Origin: Owenia fusiformis
Lineage: Eukaryota > Annelida > Polychaeta > Sabellida > Oweniidae
NCBI GenBank assembly: GCA_903813345.2
Contig: CAIIXF020000002.1
Coordinates: forward strand, 18,674,813 to 18,738,812
Direction of reading: 5' to 3'
DNA length: 64,000 nt
In this document: positions 22,421-33,878 of the stretch, piece after piece
How the letters are laid out: each line of letters begins with the position of its first letter
Numbering within the stretch: the stretch's first letter is position 1
Made by a program: the position numbers and the translations under genes
The notes under the pieces: generated by a model
What the model saw: the letters and a program-made list of their open reading frames with translations, nothing else
What the model was told of the DNA's origin: nothing
The model's database searches: none

Positions 22421-24617
22421 AAAGCCACGCCCCTTTATCGTTGTTTCGCTTTTAATAACCTTAAACCACTCCACATTTTCGTTTTTTTCGCTTTTTTAGG
22501 TAAAGCAACGCCCTTCTATTGTATTTCGCTTCTAATTACCTTAAACCACGCCTCTTTTCGTTTTTTTCGGTTTTTTGAACAAAGCCACGCCCCTTTATCG
22601 TATTTTGCTTTTAATTACCTTAAACCACGCCTCTTTTTCGATTATTTCGTTTTTTTTACTGTAAGCCACGCCCCTTTATCGTTTTTTTCGCTTTTAATTA
22701 CCTTAAACCACGCCTCTTTTTCGATTTTTTCGTTTTTTAAGCTAAGCCACACCCCCTTTATCAGTTTTTCGATTTAAATTACCTTAAACCACGCCTCTTT
22801 TTCGATTTTTTCGTTTTTTTACTGTAACGCGCCCCTTTATCGTTTTTTCGCTTTAAATTACCTTAAACCACGCCTCTTTTCGTTTTTTTTCAATTTTTAA
22901 ACAAAGCCACGCCCTTTATCGTATTTTGCTTTTAATAACCTTGAACCACGCCTCGTTTTCGAGTTTATTTCGTTTTTTACGCTAGGCCACGCCCCCTTTA
23001 TCATTTTTTCCCTTTAAATTACCTAAAACCATGCCTCTTTTTCGATATTTTCGTTTTTTTTTACAGTAAGCCACGCCCCTTTATCGGTTTTTCGCTTTTA
23101 ATTACCTTAAACCACGCCTCTTTTTCGATTTTTTGTTTTTTTACGCCAAGCAACGCCCCTTTTATCAGTTTTTCGCTTTAAATTACCCTAAACCACGCCT
23201 CTTTTTCGATTTTTTCGTTTTTTACTGTAAGCCATGCCCTTTTATCAGTTTTTCGCTTTAAATTACCTTAAACCACGCCTCTTTTTCTATTATTTCGTTT
23301 TTTACTGTAAGCCACGCCCCTTTATCGTTTTTTTCGCTTTTAATTACCTTAAACCACGCCTCTTTTTCGATTTTTTCGATTTTTACGCTAAGCCACGCCC
23401 TTTTTATAATTTTTACGCTTCCATTACCTTAAACCACGCCTTTTTTTCGATTTTTTAGTTTTTAAACTGTAAGCCACGCCCCTTTATCGTTTTTTCGCTT
23501 TTAATTACCTTAAACCACGCCTCTTTTTCGATTTTTTTTTCGTTTTTTACGCTAAGCCACGCCCCCTTAATCAGTTTTCGCTTTAAATTACCCTAAACCA
23601 CGCCTCTTTTTCGATTTTTTTCGTTTTTTTTTACTGTAAGCCACGCCCCTTTATCAGTTTTTCGCTTTAAATTACCTTAAACCACGCCTCTTTTTCGATT
23701 TTTTCGTTTTTTAAGCTAAGCCACGCCCCTTTATCGTTTTTTGCTTTAAATTACCTTAAACCACGCCTCTTTTTCGATTTTTTCGTTTTTTTAAGCTAAG
23801 CCACGCCCCTTTTATCACTTTTTCGCTTTAAATTACCTTAAACCACGCCTCTTTTTCGATTTTTTCGTTTTTTTTACTGTAAGCCACGCCCCTTTATCGT
23901 TTTTTTCGCTTTTAATTACCTTAAACCACGCCTCTTTTTCGATTTTTTTCGTTTTTTAAGCTAAGCCACGCCCCCTTTATCAGTTTTTACTTTAAATTAC
24001 CCTAAACCACGCCTCTTTTTCGATTTTTTTTTCGTTTTTATACTGTAAGCCACGCCTCTTTTTCGATTATTTCGTTTTTTTTACTGTAAGCCACGCCCCT
24101 TTATCGTTTTTTTCGCTTTTAATTACCTTAAACCACGCCTCTTTTTCGATTTTTTTCGTTTTTATACTGTAAGCCACGCCTCTTTTTCGATTTTTTTTTC
24201 GTTTTTTACGCTAAGCCACGCCCCCTTTATCATTTTTTTCGCTTAAAATTACCTTAAGCCACGCCTCTTTTTCGATTTTTTCGTTTTTTTTACAGTAAGC
24301 CACGCCCCTTTATGGTTTTTTTCGCTTTTAATTACCTTAAACCACGCCTCTTTTTCGATTTTTTCGTTTTTTAAGCTAAGCCACGCCCCCTTCATCAGTT
24401 TTCGCTTGAAATTACCTTAAACCACGCCTCTTTTTCGATTTTTTCGTTTTTTCACTGTAAGCCACGCCCCTTTATCGTTTTTTCGCTTTTAATTACCTTA
24501 AACCACGCCTCTTTTTGGATTTTTTCGTTTTTTTAAGCTAAGCCACGCCCCCTTTATCAGTTTTTTACTTTAAATTACCCTAAACCACGCCTCTTTTTCG
24601 ATTATTTCGTTTTTTTC
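22421..24617 (+). repeat. sat80 satellite array, block A
   Basis: About 27 units of the ~80-bp satellite are present, starting abruptly after GTTGAACACA. The first few units are more divergent (CCACTCCACATTTTCG, AAGCAACGCCC) and lack the strict two-half alternation, as expected at an array edge. The open frames of 74-124 codons across it simply reflect periodic sequence without stops. Confidence 0.95.
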
Positions 24618-25052
24618 GATTTCATTATTTAAAATCTGTTTCTTGTTGGCAGTCAGGAACAACATCTGCAACAAATGTTACGCTTTTGTCACCCTTTTAT
24701 ATGAGTTATTTTACATTTTTGCTAGAACCAGAAAAATAGTGGAGCTGTTTTGTAACACTGTCAAATGACAATTTTTGTCATTTTTAAAATGGCAGCCAAT
24801 TTATGGCTGTTACCTAGTTATGAACTGTGAAGTATTATATTATCCTGCAATAAACTCCTTCCTTTTCAAATAAAATCAGTGTCAATGTATATACTTAATA
24901 TTTTCTAGGTGGGTTTACAGTCGGCAGTATACTTGTGGACCCCAATGTGTTAAGAGAGCAAGTGATAAGCCTTTAAAATTGAACCCTTCAATGACTGTAT
25001 CATGTCCCACGTAGGAGGGTAGGTGGGTATGAGGTAGGAAGTTTTTTATACC
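24618..25052 (+). repeat. Truncated spacer module with exon-like piece b, unit 1
   Basis: The right half of the 845-bp spacer begins abruptly at GATTTCATTATTTAAAATC, inside the intron after piece a. It joins sat80 at a TTCGATTT/TAGATTTC microhomology. It carries piece b at 24909-25010 unchanged, with its TTTTCTAG acceptor and GTAGGA donor-like end, then ends at ACCAAGCC joined to sat80. Piece a is absent. Confidence 0.9.
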
Positions 25053-25723
25053 AAGCCACGCCTCTTTTTCGATTATTTCGCTTTTTTACTGTAAGCCACG
25101 CCCCTTTATCGTTTTTTCGCTTTTAATTACCTTAAACCACGCCTCTTTTTCGATTTTTTTTCGTTTTTATACTGTAAGCCACGCCTCTTTTTCGATTTTT
25201 TTTTCGTATTTTACGCTAAGCCACGCCCCTTTTATCACTTTTTCGCTTTAAATTACCTTAAACCACGCCTCTTTTTCGATTTTTTCGTTTTTTTTACTGT
25301 AAGCCACGCCCCTTTATCGTTTTTTTCGCTTTTAATTACCTTAAACCACGCCTCTTTTTCGATTTTTTTCGTTTTTTAAGCTAAGCCACGCCCCCTTTAT
25401 CAGTTTTTACTTTAAATTACCCTAAACCACGCCTCTTTTTCGATTTTTTACGCTAAGCCACGCCCCCTTTATCATTTTTTCGCTTTAAATTACCTTAAAC
25501 CACGCCTCTTTTTCGATATTCTTCGTTTTAATACACTAAGCCACGCCCCTTTATCGTTTTTTCGTTTTAATTACCTTAAACCACGCCTCTTTTTCGATTT
25601 TTTCCGTTTTTACGCTAAGCCACGCCCCCTTTATTAATTTTTCGCTTTAAATTACCTTAAACCACGCCTCTTTTTCGATTTTCCGTTTTTTACATTAAGC
25701 CACGCCCGTTTATTGTTTTTTAT
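25053..25723 (+). repeat. sat80 satellite array
   Basis: About eight units lie between the truncated and full spacers. The last units carry the distinctive TTCTTCGTTTTAATACACT and TTATTAATTTTTCGC variants that always precede the full spacer. Confidence 0.95.
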
Positions 25724-26567
25724 ACAAAGCCCTCAATGGTATTAACTGTATTCTTCTTTAATTTGGCGCTCCTTCCTAACATCTGTCTTTATCTTGACAT
25801 GAATTAACAAACTATTATATTGGGAAACATGCCAGAAATTAACATTATTTATTGATGGTCATCTTTATATCTCTTAACCCTGGGGTATTCCCCCTCTAAA
25901 TTAATCTCTGTAAATGGTAGAAGATTTTGATGACCTACTCCAACCATTTAAAAAGTAGTCAGATTCAATTCATTGTTTGTATTTTGATTTCAGATTTTAT
26001 AAATTGTATCATCATGATTTCCAAGTGCTCTTCAATAATCAGTCAATGGAGGATGAATTGATACGCTTGGTTGATGATATTGAAGTTCTCCAAATATTAG
26101 GGGAAGTATCCATTAATGGGTAAAACCAATAGATTTCATTATTTAAAATCTGTTTCTTGTTGGCAGTCAGGAACAACATCTGCAACAAATGTTACGCTTT
26201 TGTCACCCTTTTATATGAGTTATTTTACATTTTTGCTAGAACCAGAAAAATAGTGGAGCTGTTTTGTAACACTGTCAAATGACAATTTTTGTCATTTTTA
26301 AAATGGCAGCCAATTTATGGCTGTTACCTAGTTATGAACTGTGAAGTATTATATTATCCTGCAATAAACTCCTTCCTTTTCAAATAAAATCAGTGTCAAT
26401 GTATATACTTAATATTTTCTAGGTGGGTTTACAGTCGGCAGTATACTTGTGGACCCCAATGTGTTAAGAGAGCAAGTGATAAGCCTTTAAAATTGAACCC
26501 TTCAATGACTGTATCATGTCCCACGTAGGAGGGTAGGTGGGTATGAGGTAGGAAGTTTTTTATACCA
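25724..26567 (+). repeat. 845-bp spacer module with exon-like pieces a and b, copy 2
   Basis: This is a full copy of the module at 471-1319. Piece a is 25994-26119 (126 bp, 41 codons plus split codons, three bases longer than block A copy 1, restoring HHD) and piece b is 26423-26524. Both have intact AG and GT borders and open frames. Piece c is missing because the right end joins sat80. Confidence 0.9.
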
Positions 26568-27139
26568 AGCCACGCCTCTTTTTCGATTATTTCGCTTTTT
26601 TACTGTAAGCCACGCCCCTTTATCGTTTTTTTCGCTTTTAATTACCTTAAACCACGCCTCTTTTTCGATTTTTTTTCGTTTTTATACTGTAAGCCACGCC
26701 TCTTTTTCGATTTTTTTTTCGTTTTTTACGCTAAGCCACGCCCCCTTTATCATTTTTTCGCTTAAAATTACCTTAAGCCACGCCTCTTTTTCGATTTTTT
26801 TCGTTTTTTTTACAGTAAGCCACGCCCCTTTATGGTTTTTTTCGCTTTTAATTACCTTAAACCACGCCTCTTTTTCGATTTTTTCGTTTTTTAAGCTAAG
26901 CCACGCCCCCTTCATCAGTTTTCGCTTGAAATTACCTTAAACCACGCCTCTTTTTCGATTTTTTCGTTTTTTTCACTGTAAGCCACGCCCCTTTATCGTT
27001 TTTTTCGCTTTTAATTACCTTAAACCACGCCTCTTTTTGGATTTTTTCGTTTTTTTAAGCTAAGCCACGCCCCCTTTATCAGTTTTTTACTTTAAATTAC
27101 CCTAAACCACGCCTCTTTTTCGATTATTTCGTTTTTTTC
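26568..27139 (+). repeat. sat80 satellite array
   Basis: About seven units lie between the full spacer and the next truncated spacer, ending in the CGTTTTTTTCGATTTC junction. Confidence 0.95.
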
Positions 27140-27573
27140 GATTTCATTATTTAAAATCTGTTTCTTGTTGGCAGTCAGGAACAACATCTGCAACAAATGT
27201 TACGCTTTTGTCACCCTTTTATATGAGTTATTTTACATTTTTGCTAGAACCAGAAAAATAGTGGAGCTGTTTTGTAACACTGTCAAATGACAATTTTTGT
27301 CATTTTTAAAATGGCAGCCAATTTATGGCTGTTACCTAGTTATGAACTGTGAAGTATTATATTATCCTGCAATAAACTCCTTCCTTTTCAAATAAAATCA
27401 GTGTCAATGTATATACTTAATATTTTCTAGGTGGGTTTACAGTCGGCAGTATACTTGTGGACCCCAATGTGTTAAGAGAGCAAGTGATAAGCCTTTAAAA
27501 TTGAACCCTTCAATGACTGTATCATGTCCCACGTAGGAGGGTAGGTGGGTATGAGGTAGGAAGTTTTTTATAC
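27140..27573 (+). repeat. Truncated spacer module with exon-like piece b, unit 2
   Basis: This is the same truncation point and right end as at 24618. Piece b is 27431-27532 with intact borders. Confidence 0.9.
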
Positions 27574-28245
27574 CAAGCCACGCCTCTTTTTCGATTATTT
27601 CGCTTTTTTACTGTAAGCCACGCCCCTTTATCGTTTTTTTCGCTTTTAATTACCTTAAACCACGCCTCTTTTTCGATTTTTTTTCGTTTTTATACTGTAA
27701 GCCACGCCTCTTTTTCGATTTTTTTTTCGTATTTTACGCTAAGCCACGCCCCTTTTATCACTTTTTCGCTTTAAATTACCTTAAACCACGCCTCTTTTTC
27801 GATTTTTTCGTTTTTTTTACTGTAAGCCACGCCCCTTTATCGTTTTTTTCGCTTTTAATTACCTTAAACCACGCCTCTTTTTCGATTTTTTCGTTTTTTA
27901 AGCTAAGCCACGCCCCCTTTATCAGTTTTTACTTTAAATTACCCTAAACCACGCCTCTTTTTCGATTTTTTACGCTAAGCCACGCCCCCTTTATCATTTT
28001 TTCGCTTTAAATTACCTTAAACCACGCCTCTTTTTCGATATTCTTCGTTTTAATACACTAAGCCACGCCCCTTTATCGTTTTTTTCGTTTTAATTACCTT
28101 AAACCACGCCTCTTTTTCGATTTTTTCCGTTTTTACGCTAAGCCACGCCCCCTTTATTAATTTTTCGCTTTAAGTTACCTTAAACCACGCCTCTTTTTCG
28201 ATTTTCCGTTTTTTACATTAAGCCACGCCCGTTTATTGTTTTTTA
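27574..28245 (+). repeat. sat80 satellite array
   Basis: This is the counterpart of 25053-25723 in the second higher-order unit, nearly identical apart from T-run lengths. Confidence 0.95.
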
Positions 28246-29089
28246 TACAAAGCCCTCAATGGTATTAACTGTATTCTTCTTTAATTTGGCGCTCCTTCCT
28301 AACATCTGTCTTTATCTTGACATGAATTAACAAACTATTATATTGGGAAACATGCCAGAAATTAACATTATTTATTGATGGTCATCTTTATATCTCTTAA
28401 CCCTGGGGTATCCCCCCTCTAAATTAATCTCTGTAAATGGTAGAAGATTTTGATGACCTACTCCAACCATTTAAAAAGTAGTCAGATTCAATTCATTGTT
28501 TGTATTTTGATTTCAGATTTTATAAATTGTATCATCATGATTTCCAAGTGCTCTTCAATAATCAGTCAATGGAGGATGAATTGATACGCTTGGTTGATGA
28601 TATTGAAGTTCTCCAAATATTAGGGGAAGTATCCATTAATGGGTAAAACCAATAGATTTCATTATTTAAAATCTGTTTCTTGTTGGCAGTCAGGAACAAC
28701 ATCTGCAACAAATGTTACGCTTTTGTCACCCTTTTATATGAGTTATTTTACATTTTTGCTAGAACCAGAAAAATAGTGGAGCTGTTTTGTAACACTGTCA
28801 AATGACAATTTTTGTCATTTTTAAAATGGCAGCCAATTTATGGCTGTTACCTAGTTATGAACTGTGAAGTATTATATTATCCTGCAATAAACTCCTTCCT
28901 TTTCAAATAAAATCAGTGTCAATGTATATACTTAATATTTTCTAGGTGGGTTTACAGTCGGCAGTATACTTGTGGACCCCAATGTGTTAAGAGAGCAAGT
29001 GATAAGCCTTTAAAATTGAACCCTTCAATGACTGTATCATGTCCCACGTAGGAGGGTAGGTGGGTATGAGGTAGGAAGTTTTTTATACC
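28246..29089 (+). repeat. 845-bp spacer module with exon-like pieces a and b, copy 3
   Basis: This is a full module. Piece a is 28517-28642 and piece b is 28946-29047, both open with intact AG/GT borders. The right end joins sat80 at ACCAAGCC. Confidence 0.9.
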
Positions 29090-30592
29090 AAGCCACGCCT
29101 CTTTTTCGATTATTTCGCTTTTTTACTGTAAGCCACGCCCCTTTATCGTTTTTTTCGCTTTTAATTACCTTAAACCACGCCTCTTTTTCGATTTTTTTTC
29201 GTTTTTATACTGTAAGCCACGCCTCTTTTTCGATTTTTTTTTCGTATTTTACGCTAAGCCACGCCCCTTTTATCACTTTTTCGCTTTAAATTACCTTAAA
29301 CCACGCCTCTTTTTCGATTTTTTCGTTTTTTTTACTGTAAGCCACGCCCCTTTATCGTTTTTTCGCTTTTAATTACCTTAAACCACGCCTCTTTTTCGAT
29401 TTTTTCGTTTTTTAAGCTAAGCCACGCCCCCTTTATCAGTTTTTACTTTAAATTACCCTAAACCACGCCTCTTTTTCGATTTTTTTTTTCGTTTTTATAC
29501 TGTAAGCCACGCCTCTTTTTCGATTATTTCGTTTTTTTTTACTGTAAGCCACGCCCCTTTATCGTTTTTTTCGCTTTTAATTACCTTAAACCACGCCTCT
29601 TTTTCGATTTTTTTTTCGTTTTTTACGCTAAGCCACGCCCCCTTTATCATTTTTTCGCTTAAAATTACCTTAAGCCACGCCTCTTTTTCGATTTTTTCGT
29701 TTTTTTACAGTAAGCCACGCCCCTTTATGGTTTTTTCGCTTTTAATTACCTTAAACCACGCCTCTTTTTCGATTTTTTCGTTTTTTAAGCTAAGCCACGC
29801 CCCCTTCATCAGTTTTCGCTTGAAATTACCTTAAACCACGCCTCTTTTTCGATTTTTTCGTTTTTTCACTGTAAGCCATGCCCCTTTATCGTTTTTTTCG
29901 CTTTTAATTACCTTAAACCACGCCTCTTTTTGGATTTTTTCGTTTTTTTTAAGCTAAGCCACGCCCCCTTTATCAGTTTTTTACTTTAAATTACCCTAAA
30001 CCACGCCTCTTTTTCGATTATTTCGTTTTTTTTTACTGTAAGCCACGCCCCTTTATCGTTTTTTTCGCTTTTAATTACCTTAAACCACCCCTCTTTCTCG
30101 ATTTTTTTCGTTTTTATACAATAAGCCACGCCTCTTTTTCGATTTTTTTTCGTTTTTTTACGCTAAGCCACGCCCCCTTTATTATTTTTTCGCTTAAAAT
30201 TACCTTTAGCCACGCCTCTTTTTCGATTTTTTCGTTTTTTTTTACACTAGGCCACGCCCCTTTATCGTTTTTTTCGCTTTAAATAACCTTAAACCACGCC
30301 TCTTTTTCGATTTTTTTACGCTAAGCCACGCCCCCTTTATCATTTTTTCGCTTTAAATTACCTTAAACCACGCCTCTTTTTCGATATTCTTCGTTTTAAT
30401 ACACTAAGCCACGCCCCTTTATCGTTTTTTCGTTTTAATTACCTTAAACCACGCCTCTTTTTCGATTTTTTTCCGTTTTTACGCTAAGCCACGCCCCCTT
30501 TATTAATTTTTCGCTTTAAATTACCTTAAACCACGCCTCTTTTTCGATTTTCCGTTTTTTACATTAAGCCACGTTCGTTTATTGTTTTTTAT
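29090..30592 (+). repeat. sat80 satellite array
   Basis: About 18 units lie here. Up to about 30027 it parallels the other arrays of the 2.5-kb unit. Where those enter the truncated spacer (after GATTATTTCGTTTTTTT), this one continues as satellite, so the truncated spacer was lost or never inserted here. It ends in the usual degenerate unit, here with CACGTTCG. Confidence 0.95.
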
Positions 30593-31438
30593 ACAAAGCC
30601 CTCAATGGTATTAACTGTATTCTTCTTTAATTTGGCGCTACTTCCTAACATCTGTCTTTATCTTGACATGAATTAACAAACTATTATATTGGGAAACATG
30701 CCAGAAATTAACATTATTTATTGATGGTCATCTTTATATCTCTTAACCCTGGGGTATTCCCCCTCTAAATTAATCTCTGTAAATGGTAGAAGATTTTGAT
30801 GACCTACTCCAACCATTTAAAAAGTAGTCAGATTCAATTCATTGTTTGTATTTTGATTTCAGATTTTATAAATTGTATCATCATGATTTCCAAGTGCTCT
30901 TCAATAATCAGTCAATGGAGGATGAATTGATACGCTTGGTTGATGATATTGAAGTTCTCCAAATATTAGGGGAAGTATCCATTAATGGGTAAAACCAATA
31001 GATTTCATTATTTAAAATCTGTTTCTTGTTGGCAGTCAGGAACAACATCTGCAACAAATGTTACGCTTTTGTCACCCTTTTATATGAGTTATTTTACATT
31101 TTTGCTAGAACCAGAAAAATAGTGGAGCTGTTTTGTAACACTGTCAAATGACAATTTTTGTCATTTTTAAAATGGCAGCCAATTTATGGCTGTTACCTAG
31201 TTATGAACTGTGAAGTATTATATTATCCTGCAATAAACTCCTTCCTTTTCAAATAAAATCAGTGTCAATGTATATACTTAATATTTTCTAGGTGGGTTTA
31301 CAGTCGGCAGTATACTTGTGGACCCCAATGTGTTAAGAGAGCAAGTGATAAGCCTTTAAAATTGAACCCTTCAATGACTGTATCATGTCCCACGTAGGAG
31401 GGTAGGTGGGTATGAGGTAGGAAGTTTTTTATACCAAG
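30593..31438 (+). repeat. 845-bp spacer module, copy 4, opening block B
   Basis: This is a full module that, like copy 1, continues into piece c instead of sat80. It marks the start of block B: from here the order of modules repeats that from position 471. Confidence 0.9.
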
Positions 31439-31622
31439 CCGAGAGAGATGCAGCGAACACACCAAGTTAATGCGACAGCTGGATCAGTTTTTCGACAACT
31501 TTGTGCCATCAGATCCAGTCCAAGTAAACAGTATCATGGGCGAGAGGTGTTCGTGTTCCTGTCACTTACACCCCAGTCACATTTGTCGCAGGGAGGCCGT
31601 GCGTCGATCGCAGATCAATTAA
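30863..31622 (+). pseudogene. Three exon-like pieces (a, b, c), block B
   Basis: Piece a is 30863-30988, piece b 31292-31393 and piece c from 31439, with the same borders and phase-compatible joins as in block A. Piece c is longer: an 18-bp stretch absent from block A follows GGCCGTG, adding a few codons before a TAA at 31620-31622. Piece a has the longer HHD form. Piece b is identical in all six copies in the window. The encoded protein is not recognised, and no start codon context or promoter is visible. It is probably a gene fragment carried along by the repeat, though a short spliced transcript cannot be excluded. Confidence 0.5.
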
Positions 31623-32355
31623 ATCAGTGAATTTCTGCGGCGAGCGTAGAAAAACTACGTTTGCCTTGCGGTCTCCGTCCGGCGTATCCAGTTTTTTACA
31701 GGCCGCAGGGTAGCCGTAGAAATTAAAACTCGTAGTTATAATATTTGTTCATATCTGTGATCCCCGTAGAAATCAACAGGCCGTTTCCAGACCACAGAAA
31801 GGTCCAACGATGGCCGCACGTCGGGTTCCGTTGACTTGCTTCTACTGTAGGGTTTGATGGGTAATGTACCTTTGGAAACAGTTTTTATGTCAGTTTTCGG
31901 TCATATATTTGCTGTAAACGCAACAAAGTACGTATACTTTTTGATGTAAGGCCAGCAACTTATATTTCACTTACACTTTTTATTTGATACTATATCCTAA
32001 CACTACAACATTTATAAATCGTATTGATGTAGATAAAATAAAAAGAAGAATTAAGTTAAATCAACAGAAATTCAAAAACTCAGAGTTATAATATTTGTTC
32101 ATTTCTGCGGTCCCCGGAGAAATCAACAGGCCGTTGCCAGACCACAGAACAGTCCCACGGTTGCCGCACATTGACTCGCGTCTGCCGTAGTATGCGTGAT
32201 ATACATTTGGAAACAGTTTTAGGTCATGTTTGCTGTCGTATCTTTGCTGTAAACACAGCGTAATAGATATACTGTTTGATGTATTACCATAGCAACCTAT
32301 ACTACAAAAGATTAAGTTACTTATGGTCAATGTAATATCCAGCACTTTCTATTTG
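31623..32355. repeat. Tandem ~354-bp units, block B, left part
   Basis: This is the counterpart of about 1483-2223. Both tandem units are present, starting near 31735 and 32085. The second is cut at TTTCTATTTG (32355) by the DIRS-like insertion and resumes at ATACTATATAC (34963). No gene is seen. Confidence 0.85.
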
Positions 32356-32359
32356 TGGA

Positions 32360-32391
32360 GATTGTGTTGAGCGGAGACGCTCGGCACAATC
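32360..32391 (+). other. Hairpin with GAGA loop at the left end of the DIRS-like element
   Basis: Arms 32360-32373 (GATTGTGTTGAGCG) and 32378-32391 (CGCTCGGCACAATC) pair along all 14 positions, with two G-U wobbles if transcribed as RNA, around the loop GAGA, a GNRA-type tetraloop. The wobbles make the pairing better as RNA than as DNA. It lies four bases from the element end and about 170 bp ahead of the first ATG. Confidence 0.7.
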
Positions 32392-32559
32392 CGTGATTGA
32401 CGGAAAACACATAATTTTCCCGCCAGCCTCGTTTTGGTATTTTAGTTTTGACACTAGTCATAGTACACGAGAATTTTTTATAGTTGGAATTTAATGAGTT
32501 ATGTTACAGTCAATAGTAGTCAAAGTTAAGTATAGTGATATATAGACGCTTTACAAATA

Positions 32560-33878
32560 ATGGCAGAAGCTGGAGGAGATCAAAGAAATCTCAGAGACAC
32601 TAAAAAGATCGACTATTTGCAACTACCTCTACAGGTCAAGTTCAAGTTGAATCAGAAAGTCACCAACAACTTCACGAACATGAACAGAATGAGCTTATGG
32701 ATATAAAGGACATAAAAACAATGATTAATGATCCCCCAATAGACAGTGATTCCGATATCTCTTCGCATGATTCTGCAGAAGACGAAGAGAAGGTGGCGCA
32801 GGAATTAAGGAATCTGAGGCGGATAGAGCGCAAGTGTCGTAAAAACAAAGTGAAGGCAATGAAGGCAGAGATATCACGAGTTCGAGAGTCTATCGACACT
32901 TTGGAAACTGAAACGGAAAATTTGAGCGACAGAAATAAAACTCGTACAAGGACAAAATTACGACAAAAACCCAGTGAACCCACTTCGTCGAAAGGAGATA
33001 ACAATAACAATACTATGTACAAATTCAAACAAACAGGTGATTACAAAAGTCAAGGCGCTATCCCCAAGATCGACACAAAGACGGAAACAACGTCGAATTT
33101 CAACGCCAATGACCTCAGATCCAACAAGGGGTTACAGAAACGAGCCGAAAGTAAGATTCCCACAATATTTGACTCTAGCTCCGATTATTCTACAACATCA
33201 TCTCAATCCTCCACCTCTGATACGGAACAAAGAGACTCACATAAGCGTAGAGGTAAGAAACATCTTAAATCAGGAGCAACTAAAAAATCAACTGACATAG
33301 TGAAAAAACAATTGAAATGGCCACATAGTGGTCTGAAAATCAAATTTGCTAGGAAATATAAAGCCACGTCTGATCTTGATTTTCCACTCTTTGTGGCTGG
33401 TGAAACAAACATCATAATCTCCAAAAATATCAGTGCGTCTGAAAGGCAGGGGAGGTTGAACTTACTCTCCAAAGTGGCGTACGCATATAACATGAAATAT
33501 AAGTGGGCAGAAATCAGGGATTTTCATGCTGATGTGCTGCATTCAATTGAGCGGGGCCATATTGGTTGGGACGATGAGGTCCAGATATTGGCACTAAGGG
33601 ATGAAAACTTGACTACTCCAATTACATCAAGTGTCAGTACTAGTGCTTCTTCAAACAAATCAAGTAGCGAATCGAAAAGTCTCGAGAATACTTACTTCTG
33701 TCGATTTTTCAGTAGGGGGGAGTGTAAAATCAAGGAAAAGAATCACATGGGCTTTGTAAACAATAAATCTGTGAATGTAAAGCACATATGTGCAAAATGT
33801 TGGCTGCATGATAAAAAGGAGAAGGAGCACTCTGAGATAGATAAAGTATGTCCGTATCTTGTCGGTGAGTCAGCATGA
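32560..33878 (+). pseudogene. Gag-like ORF1 of the DIRS-like element, frameshifted
   Basis: The main open frame runs from an ATG at 32697 to a TGA at 33876-33878 (393 codons). The frame upstream of 32697 is open back to about 32603, while a better-placed ATG at 32560 (TAATGGCAGAAGC) lies in another frame. The two meet at an A run (32602-32606), so a one-base slip there probably broke the original start. The protein is acidic then basic, with a charged heptad-rich stretch around residues 40-80 (likely coiled coil) and a Ser-rich linker. A C-terminal Cys/His cluster (FCRFFSRGEC, then HICAKCW and a last Cys, residues about 335-385) resembles the zinc-binding end of DIRS-type capsid-like proteins. 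It would bind element RNA in the particle. Confidence 0.7.

Larger units (their letters stand above)
24618..27139 (+). repeat. 2,522-bp higher-order unit, copy 1
   Basis: The unit is truncated spacer (24618-25052), sat80 (25053-25723), full spacer (25724-26567), sat80 (26568-27139). The next copy begins at 27140 with the same sequence; landmarks recur at offsets of 2,520-2,522 bp (for example 25707 to 28228 and 26557 to 29077). The copies differ by only a few bases and homopolymer lengths, so amplification was recent. Confidence 0.9.

Noticed and set aside
22403-22777. 124-codon open frame across the start of the sat80 array
   Set aside because: It is a low-complexity Phe/His-rich translation of the satellite; other frames and units give similar results.
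32672-33028. 118-codon minus-strand frame opposite the gag-like ORF
   Set aside because: It is a shadow of ORF1, Ser/Leu-rich from the complementary codons, with no domain.
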